Part shown: positions 58,010-64,000 of the stretch, in pieces | How positions within the stretch are numbered: position 1 is the first letter of the stretch | How the letters are laid out: the number at the start of each line of letters is the position of its first letter | NCBI GenBank assembly: GCA_945861535.1 | Contig: CAMAUZ010000016.1 | Location: 43,000-106,999, forward strand | From: Akkermansia muciniphila | Lineage (GTDB): Bacteria; Verrucomicrobiota; Verrucomicrobiia; Limisphaerales; BJHT01 | DNA length: 64,000 nt | Direction of reading: 5' to 3' | The notes under the pieces: generated by a model | The model's database searches: none | What the model was told of the DNA's origin: nothing | Seen by the model: the letters and a program-made list of their open reading frames with translations, nothing else | Program-made: the position numbers and the translations under genes

Positions 58010-58130
58010 TTTCAGTTCCCCGTCAGACCTTCCGCATAACTTAGTCAAAACCCGGCTGTACGCGACGGTTCCGGGCTTCGATAAAAGTAATTCCCAATTG
58101 GAAGTGGTGTGCCAGCATCGGGGCTTGAAC

Positions 58131-60602
58131 ATGCAAACGAAGCTTGGCAGCAGGAACGCGCGGCACCCCGGTCAATGGGTGGTGCGTCTGGTGGTGGCGG
58201 TGGCGTTGTGCCTGGCACCGGCGGCAGACGCGGCGGCCGAGACGCTCAAGTTTGAAGCGGAGCGCAAGGGCGTGGCGGCGGTGATCGACCCGACTGCCTC
58301 CGGGAAACGGGCGGTGGCGGTCAATGTCGAGGCGGAGTCGGGGAAGGTGGTGCTTGGCGGGACCAAGAAGCCGCTGGCTCCGGGCTTGTATCGCTTCACT
58401 CCGCGCGTGCGGTTGCATCTGCCGGCGGACTACGATCAGTCGCGTCTCCGACTGACGCTGACCTTTGTCGTGGAGGGCAAGGCGATCGCGCAGATACCGA
58501 TGCTCTGGCCGCACTTCAATGCGCGTCCGGGAGTTTACACGGAGTTTACCCAGCAAGTCTCCTTCACCAAGCCAACCACGCCGACCATTGAACTCTCCTG
58601 GGCCGTCGCCGCCGTGCCCGCAGGCGAGCGCCCCCGCCTCGTGCGGCCGATGAAGGGGCCGTCCATTGATGAGACGGGCACTAAGTCGCCCCCGAAGACC
58701 AAAGGTTCACCGGACCTAGGCGATCTGGTGGGTGAGCTACAGGCTGATGTGGCGGTGTCACTGGCGGGCATAACTTACCCCGCCGTGCTCACGGACCAAC
58801 TCACGATCACTCCTGAGACTACAACCCTCGCTGTCGAGAAGGTTTGGCCGGAGAGGGTTCATGTTTACCCCGGAGAAGCCAATCCCATCGAGGTGACGAT
58901 CCATAACTACCAAAGCCGTCCCGAAACAGCGCTGGTGCTGCTGGAAATCCGCACCGGACTCGCCGAAGTCTCGGCACCGCAAGAGGCGCAAGTAACTGTT
59001 CCTGCCGGCGGCACGGCGCAGCATAGCTTCCAGTGGAAGTCGGGGAAGCGAGAGTATGGACATGAGGCGCATGTAACAATTGTGGCCGCCGGTAAGACCG
59101 TGCATGAGGCGGCGGAGTATTTCTCGGTCGGCGCGCCGATTTGGAAGACGGGGCTCCAAGGCAGCGGCTTTCTCACCTGGTTCGGGCGCGAGTTCCAGTT
59201 TCCCGAGCATGTCGAGTCCAACCGCCGAAGCTACATCAATGTCGAGGAAGCCTTTAGCTGGCAGCCGAGCAGTTGGACTGACCTGAATCCCACCGGCGAA
59301 GACTGGTGGACCGGACAGGGCAACGCCCACAACAGTCTCAAGGGTCTGCGTCAGTGGATGGGGCTGAGCCACTCCAATGGCATCAAGCTGATCACCTACT
59401 CCTGGCCCAGCGCCAGCGGCCCGGCGGGAATCGAGTGGGGACGGAGACATCCTGATCTGATCACTCATGTCCAAGTCGGTCTGGCGAGTGAGTTCCACGA
59501 TGTCGAGGACCTCCGCCTTTACGACCTGCTGCACACGAACCTGATCTACAAAGGCTATCAAAACGGCGTGTGGCATGGGTTTGGGATCAACCGCGGCTAT
59601 CTCAAAACCATTGATCTCGGGGCGGAAGAAATCATCAAGTCGGCGCGTCACTTCGGCTGGGACGGCGTGCGGTTCGACTCTCCACCCGGCTGGAGCGCGA
59701 TGGGTGCGGAGGATGTGCATGAGGAATTCAGACGGATGAAAGTCACGGACAAGATCGCCGGACTCGTCCCGGAGTACATGGGGGTGAAGACGGGGAACTG
59801 GGATGACCTGGCCATCTCGACGCGCAACGTACGCTGGTTGCGGCATAGGTTTCAGACCGAGGTCGGCAAGCCCTTTGCCATCTCCTACAACTATGGTGTG
59901 GACGTGGACCCGAAGGGGAAGGCAGCCCGCCCGCTAGATTTCTTCCGCGAGTGTTGCAAGGACGGCGGACAGATCATGCACGAGGCGATCCGGCTCTCGG
60001 GAAGCTGGGAATCTTATCGTAAGACCGCGCTTCAGCAGGCCGAAGTAGCACGGCAGAACGGCGGTTTTCACACGGTCTTTCACCCCGACCGGGCGGCGGA
60101 CTGGGGCCGTAACTTCTCGGCAATTTTCACCTTCGCCTCCGGGTCGCATCCGTATGGAAACTACGGCTGGGGGCCGAAGCTGGTCGGAGCCTATAGTCAG
60201 TTCATGACCCGCTACGGAGAGTATTGCTGGGATCTCACGCTCACACCGGTTCCGGCCGTTAAGTCGGGAGTTTCAGTCCAAAGCCAGTCGCCGCTGCTCT
60301 GGCAAGACTATGTTCGCCAGCGCGCCCTGCCGGATGGAGCAGCCCAGACAGTGGTGCATCTGATTACCCCGCCACCCATGGACGCCGTGGTTCCTGCCGG
60401 CAAGCTCGGTGCCTTCGCGCCGTTGCAGAAAGATGTAATGGTTAAACGGATCGGCACATCCAAGCCAGCAGTCTGGCTGCTCAGCGCGGAGCCTGCGACC
60501 CGAGCTGATTTGCTGACCGTACGGCAGGCCGGCGATGGTTTTGCGGTGACCGTGCCCGAGCATAGACTTTGGAGCGTGCTGGTTTGGACGGAGGCGAAGT
60601 AG
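58131..60602 (+). CDS. Large secreted protein with a putative glycosidase-like barrel
   Basis: The 823-residue protein has a signal peptide (about residues 1-35, VVRLVVAVALCLAPAADAAA). Two beta-rich domains follow (to about 350). Then comes a region like an alpha/beta-barrel glycoside hydrolase: NGIKLITYSWPSASG, GWDGVRFDSPPGW, KIAGLVPEYMG. Acidic residues in VRFDSP and LVPEYM could be the catalytic pair, but I cannot assign a GH family. The C-terminus is a beta domain ending in VLVWTEAK. It is followed after 12 bases by a gene for a GATase/HEAT-like secreted protein, so they are likely one system. Confidence 0.72.
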   Translation: MQTKLGSRNARHPGQWVVRLVVAVALCLAPAADAAAETLKFEAERKGVAAVIDPTASGKRAVAVNVEAESGKVVLGGTKKPLAPGLYRFTPRVRLHLPADYDQSRLRLTLTFVVEGKAIAQIPMLWPHFNARPGVYTEFTQQVSFTKPTTPTIELSWAVAAVPAGERPRLVRPMKGPSIDETGTKSPPKTKGSPDLGDLVGELQADVAVSLAGITYPAVLTDQLTITPETTTLAVEKVWPERVHVYPGEANPIEVTIHNYQSRPETALVLLEIRTGLAEVSAPQEAQVTVPAGGTAQHSFQWKSGKREYGHEAHVTIVAAGKTVHEAAEYFSVGAPIWKTGLQGSGFLTWFGREFQFPEHVESNRRSYINVEEAFSWQPSSWTDLNPTGEDWWTGQGNAHNSLKGLRQWMGLSHSNGIKLITYSWPSASGPAGIEWGRRHPDLITHVQVGLASEFHDVEDLRLYDLLHTNLIYKGYQNGVWHGFGINRGYLKTIDLGAEEIIKSARHFGWDGVRFDSPPGWSAMGAEDVHEEFRRMKVTDKIAGLVPEYMGVKTGNWDDLAISTRNVRWLRHRFQTEVGKPFAISYNYGVDVDPKGKAARPLDFFRECCKDGGQIMHEAIRLSGSWESYRKTALQQAEVARQNGGFHTVFHPDRAADWGRNFSAIFTFASGSHPYGNYGWGPKLVGAYSQFMTRYGEYCWDLTLTPVPAVKSGVSVQSQSPLLWQDYVRQRALPDGAAQTVVHLITPPPMDAVVPAGKLGAFAPLQKDVMVKRIGTSKPAVWLLSAEPATRADLLTVRQAGDGFAVTVPEHRLWSVLVWTEAK

Positions 60603-60614
60603 AAGGTGCCAATC

Positions 60615-62354
60615 ATGAAACTGAACCTCATGCGGACTGCGGGGTTGGGCCTGGCGCTGGCTCGACTGATACTCAATATGACCCCGGCGGAGGCGGCGGA
60701 GGCGAACAAGGAGGCTTGGGCTTGGAAGCCATCGCTCGTTCCCAAGGCGCTGGTCATCGAAGGTCTGTGGACGGACTACTTTCGGGTGACGCCCGCGTTG
60801 CATGACGCGGGGATTCGATACCATCAGAGTTATGTCTCGCGCAGTCCGTATTTCGGCGGTTACACGCGGTTCTATCATCTGCCGACCGCTGAGGAGTTGA
60901 AGGGTTACTCGGTCATAGTCATCGCCAATCTGGACGCTCCGTCGCTCAATGCGGAGAGATTGAAGGCATATCGGGAGTTTGTCGCACAGGGCGGTGGTTT
61001 GGTGGTGCTGGGTGGTTACTGGGCCTTTAGTCGCGGTGCGTATGCGGGGACGCCCCTGGAAGAGATGCTGCCGGTGACGTTTGCGCCGGAGCATCGTATT
61101 CCAGAGACTCCCGAAGGATTGCCGCTGCATCCCGGTGCGCAGGCGACTTGGAAACCGGCATTCGAGTTGAAGTCCAAGCCGGTGGCGTTCTATGTCCAGA
61201 CTCTGACTCCCAAGCCAGATAGCACGGTGCAATGGATGGCCGGGGACAAGCCGGCACTCATATCGGGAAGCTTCGGCAAGGGCCGGGTGGTGGCCTGTGC
61301 GTTGACGGCCAATGGGGAAACACCCGCCGGGGCGCTGCCATTCTGGGACTGGCCGGAGTGGCCGAAGCTCCTGGGTCAGGCATTGGACTGGGCGGCGGGC
61401 GCGCGCCCGGTTGTGACTCAATCCAATGCTCCGACGAAGCCAGATTTGTCAGAAGAAGAGATGAGCGCCCTCACGCTGGGCGGGACGGTGACTCCGGACA
61501 TGGCCCGGCGCATCGGTGAGCGACCGAATGCGGAGACAGCCGAGGCTTTGTTTCAACATGTCATGCGTCCGGAAGGTGGCGGCAAAGTGGATCTCGCGAT
61601 GGTCGCGCCCACTTTGTTGCCCTTTGTGCGGGTGGAATGGGGCGCGAAGTTGCGAGAGTCAGTGAAGCAGTTCAGTCCCGATCTCAAGAGCCGGCAGGCC
61701 GCGTTAATTCTGCTGGGTGCGTCGCGTGATCCCGGGGCTTATGCGTTGCTCGTCCAGGCGCTGCAGAGTGAAGAGACCAAGGAGGCGGCTATGAACGGCC
61801 TGGGTAGGTTGGGCAGGGCCGAGGCGGCGCCACTTATTCTGAAGCTGCTCAACCGGGCGGAAGCTGCGTGCAAGGTCGCGACCAGCGAGGACATTCCCGG
61901 TCCCGGCGTCTTCGCCGCCGATCACGGGAGCACAATTGTCGAGGCCGCGATTGCGCTCTACCGGCTTGGCGAGCCGGAGGCCGTGCCGCGGATGCTGGAG
62001 GTCTATGGGCAGGTCCATCTGCTCAACCGGATTTTCGAGAATGCGGTGAAACGGCGGGTCGCGGAGACGGATTTGCAGGGGATCGGCATTCTGAAGCGCC
62101 TGCATCAAGGGTTGCAGAAGCTCAACCTCATGCGGGCGAAACTCCGTGCCGAGGCCGGCCCGGTGCCGGAAACACAACGCGCCGCTTTCCTGAAAGCAGC
62201 GGCGGAGGCGAAGGAACCGGTGGCCGTGGAATGGCTGTGTCTAGCAATGGAGCAGTCCGCCGGCTCACTGCCCGCGACTACTTGGGTGCCACTCGCCAAG
62301 GCCAACGACGGGATTATCGCGCGGATGAGCCGGGTGCTCACCAGCCGCAGATAG
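60615..62354 (+). CDS. Secreted protein with GATase1-like and HEAT-like repeats
   Basis: The 579-residue protein has a signal peptide (residues 1-25). An alpha/beta domain follows (about 40-260) with the pattern of class I glutamine-amidotransferase-like folds (VIANLDAPSLNAERLKAYREFVAQGGGLVVLGG, GKGRVVACALT), but the usual nucleophile Cys is not obvious, so it may be a binding domain. A helical HEAT-like repeat region (about 290-500) ends the protein. AGAAGG lies eight bases before ATG 60615, a good ribosome-binding site. It probably works with the preceding secreted protein on a polysaccharide or surface. Confidence 0.7.
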   Translation: MKLNLMRTAGLGLALARLILNMTPAEAAEANKEAWAWKPSLVPKALVIEGLWTDYFRVTPALHDAGIRYHQSYVSRSPYFGGYTRFYHLPTAEELKGYSVIVIANLDAPSLNAERLKAYREFVAQGGGLVVLGGYWAFSRGAYAGTPLEEMLPVTFAPEHRIPETPEGLPLHPGAQATWKPAFELKSKPVAFYVQTLTPKPDSTVQWMAGDKPALISGSFGKGRVVACALTANGETPAGALPFWDWPEWPKLLGQALDWAAGARPVVTQSNAPTKPDLSEEEMSALTLGGTVTPDMARRIGERPNAETAEALFQHVMRPEGGGKVDLAMVAPTLLPFVRVEWGAKLRESVKQFSPDLKSRQAALILLGASRDPGAYALLVQALQSEETKEAAMNGLGRLGRAEAAPLILKLLNRAEAACKVATSEDIPGPGVFAADHGSTIVEAAIALYRLGEPEAVPRMLEVYGQVHLLNRIFENAVKRRVAETDLQGIGILKRLHQGLQKLNLMRAKLRAEAGPVPETQRAAFLKAAAEAKEPVAVEWLCLAMEQSAGSLPATTWVPLAKANDGIIARMSRVLTSRR

Positions 62355-62383
62355 CGCGGACGGAGAGGCGGTAAGAGCATGCC

Positions 62384-62409
62384 GGAGCGCGACCGGTCCC
62401 CGGTCGCAG
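62384..62409. repeat. GGAGCGCGACC palindrome
   Basis: Positions form GGAGCGCGACC...GGTCGCAG, the same unit as 26147-26172. It sits between two convergent genes. Confidence 0.6.
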
Positions 62410-62449
62410 CGGGTGGAACGGGAAGGGTGGTGGGAATTTCCCGGGGTCT

Positions 62450-63631
62450 CTACCGCTGACTCAACCGCTTCCGCGGCGCATCACTCAACAAATCATGAGC
62501 CTCCCGCAACAGCCCCGGGATGCGATCCTTGAACGGGCTTCCCTTCAATGCCGACCCCAGATCCAATTCGTCCACCTTCCCCGCCGTCTCGCCCGGAAAC
62601 CAATGATCCCCCTGACTCATCAGGTTGTAGCGCATCTTCCCCCACTCCACCAAGCCCAGTCCCTTCACATAGGTCCACAGCCGTAGAATCTCCTTCAAAT
62701 GGATGTGTCCCGGCACTGCGAGATAGTCGGGCAATCCTTTCTCCCACCGCACCATCCAGTCGCGCCCGACGTTCCGTTCGATTTCCGCCCGCAAGCGTTG
62801 CTCGATCGGCGCGATGGTTTCCGGAATCCGATCATAAAAGTCCAGCCCCGCCACATGCTCATCAAAATCCTCCGGTCGCGCCGCGCCGCAACTGAGTGTG
62901 TGTACCTCCGGTCGCGCGAGACAGTAGAGTGCGTTGAACTGCATCGGCGTCAGCGGTGCGCATAACTCCCGCAACCGCGCCGGCGGACTATACAACTTAC
63001 CCCCTTTGTCATTCGGACTGATGATAAACACCCCCATGTCCCGCCGCGCCGCCGCTGCCACCGCCGGCCAGTTCAAGTCATTCACGAAATACCAGTGCAG
63101 GTTCACATAGTCGAACTCCCCGGTCTCCACCGTCTCCAGCACGATGTCCTCCGTCGCGTGCGTGCTGAACCCCAGATGCCGGATGCGCCCCTCGCGCTGC
63201 AACTGCCGCGCCGCCTCGACACACCCGCCCTTGCGCACCGACCAGTCCAGCAACTGCCGGTTGTTGATGCCATGCAGCGACAGCAAATCCACATACTCCA
63301 ACCGCAGATACTTCATCGACTTCTCAAACGTCGCCAAAAACTCCTTCGCCGACGCGTGCGGCGCCACCTTCGTCTGTACGATGATCTTATCCCTGGGTAG
63401 CTTCGGCAGCACCCATCCCAGTTGCATCTCGGACGACCCATACCCCCGCGCCGTCTCGATATGATTAATCCCCAGCTCCACCGCCCGCCGGATCGTCGCC
63501 TCGAGATTCGCCTGACCCTCGACCGGCACCTCCTTCGGCTCCACATCCTGCCATTTGAACTGATACCGCATCCCCCCGCAGGAAAACACCGGCATCAATA
63601 GTTCAGTCCGGCCAAAGCGACGATATTTCAT
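62450..63631 (-). CDS. Aldo/keto reductase
   Basis: The 393-residue NAD(P)H-dependent oxidoreductase has a TIM barrel. It contains the NHIETARGYGSSEMQLGWVL segment (Tyr of the catalytic tetrad; the usual Asp before it is Glu here), IIVQTKVAP (Lys) and VDLLSLHGIN (His). The cofactor end FDEHVAGL follows GAARPEDF. The C-terminal extension of about 100 residues is longer than in most family members. Substrate unknown. ATG 63631 was chosen to start with MKYRRFGRTELLMP, the standard N-terminus. Confidence 0.88.
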   Translation of the reverse strand: MKYRRFGRTELLMPVFSCGGMRYQFKWQDVEPKEVPVEGQANLEATIRRAVELGINHIETARGYGSSEMQLGWVLPKLPRDKIIVQTKVAPHASAKEFLATFEKSMKYLRLEYVDLLSLHGINNRQLLDWSVRKGGCVEAARQLQREGRIRHLGFSTHATEDIVLETVETGEFDYVNLHWYFVNDLNWPAVAAAARRDMGVFIISPNDKGGKLYSPPARLRELCAPLTPMQFNALYCLARPEVHTLSCGAARPEDFDEHVAGLDFYDRIPETIAPIEQRLRAEIERNVGRDWMVRWEKGLPDYLAVPGHIHLKEILRLWTYVKGLGLVEWGKMRYNLMSQGDHWFPGETAGKVDELDLGSALKGSPFKDRIPGLLREAHDLLSDAPRKRLSQR

Positions 63632-63857
63632 GGGCGAATGCTGCCACGCCACCGCCGCGCGCCGCAATGACAACCAACTCCACCCGGGGGCGCGGCTGTG
63701 TCGCAGACCAGCCGCAGCAGCCATACCAACCCACGACTGCGGGTGAACTCGAACACTGCGTGCCCACCCAACCGCTGTGGCTGTTGCTCCGCACACGGAC
63801 GCGGTCCGGCTGCAGTCGCTAAAGTGCGATGTCGAGAAGCACCCTCCCCCGCTGCCC
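63632..63857. other. Intergenic region with degenerate GCGGCTGTG repeat
   Basis: Positions about 63690-63800 resemble the 38985-39178 element in its first and last parts. No gene. Confidence 0.4.
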
Positions 63858-64000
63858 TAGTGTAGTGTCTCCGAATTGACTATACATAACAGGTTTTGGC
63901 GATAAACTCACGGCATGGCTCGACCCATTCAAACCCTGTCCCTCACCCCCGAACAGCGATCCGAGCTGCGACGGCTCGTCAATCGGCCCACCGCCTCGCA
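63858..64000 (+). mobile_element. Left end of an IS630-type insertion sequence (partial)
   Basis: The ATG at 63915 begins MARPIQTLSLTPEQRSELRRLVNRPTAS, the N-terminal helix-turn-helix of IS630-family transposases, which runs off the window. The upstream TGTAGTGTCTCCGAATTGAC (63861-63880) may be the left terminal repeat; the exact boundary cannot be fixed without the right end. Confidence 0.65.

Overview
The window is about 64 kb of GC-rich bacterial DNA. It most resembles a member of the Verrucomicrobiota, probably a Limisphaerales / Pedosphaera-like lineage. That placement is an inference from gene content: a prepilin-like protein ending in an H-X9-DG motif, a W-rich DUF6600-type envelope protein, UvrA paralogues encoded side by side, a DUF1573-rhodanese-MauE block, and unusually dense interspersed palindromic repeats. 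No rRNA is present. One tRNA (Tyr, GTA) is encoded.

Layout. 1-6 kb: the tail of a coiled-coil protein, a galE-like epimerase, a long tandem-repeat secreted protein and a prepilin-like protein. 6-11.5 kb: a surface-polysaccharide locus, with one glycosyltransferase on + facing a tightly packed minus-strand operon (radical SAM/SPASM, AAC(3)-like acetyltransferase, C-methyltransferase-like protein, GT2 glycosyltransferase). 11.7-26.1 kb: an envelope/osmotic-stress island. It holds a CBM48 protein with a DUF883 protein, MauE/rhodanese/DUF1573, a truncated cyclic beta-glucan synthase, two lipoproteins, a DUF6600-like protein, two AI-2E-type transporters, a triple-BON protein and two tiny membrane proteins. 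Four transcription units in this island carry the same upstream motif, GGGTNNNACCCCAT, pointing towards the gene; this is the best candidate here for an undescribed regulon. 26.7-31 kb: two STAS proteins, the fluoride channel CrcB with its DUF190 partner interrupted by a 160-bp MITE, and two toxin-antitoxin loci, one decayed. 31-42.5 kb: two UvrA paralogues flanking a DUF218 protein, then a fused acyl-CoA synthetase/GNAT protein and a Uma2 endonuclease. 42.8-55 kb: purA, uppS, a glycerate kinase, a PocR/AraC regulator, a WecA-like transferase, then purM, purF and purL on minus. 55.6-64 kb: an RHS-containing remnant, tRNA-Tyr, ffh, a two-gene secreted system, an aldo/keto reductase and the start of an IS630-type transposase.

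Two themes run through the window. First, at least ten families of short inverted-repeat elements fill nearly every intergenic gap, and several sit in frame inside the uvrA paralogues, where they lengthen the proteins. Second, many genes are cut or deleted: the glucan synthase/DUF1573 junction, one AI-2E protein, DUF190, a PIN toxin, a glycerate kinase tail and an RHS fragment. This suggests a rearrangement-prone genome, although assembly errors cannot be excluded from sequence alone.

Coordinates of genes rest on open reading frames, conserved motifs and start-codon inspection. Family assignments come from recognised motifs, not from database searches.
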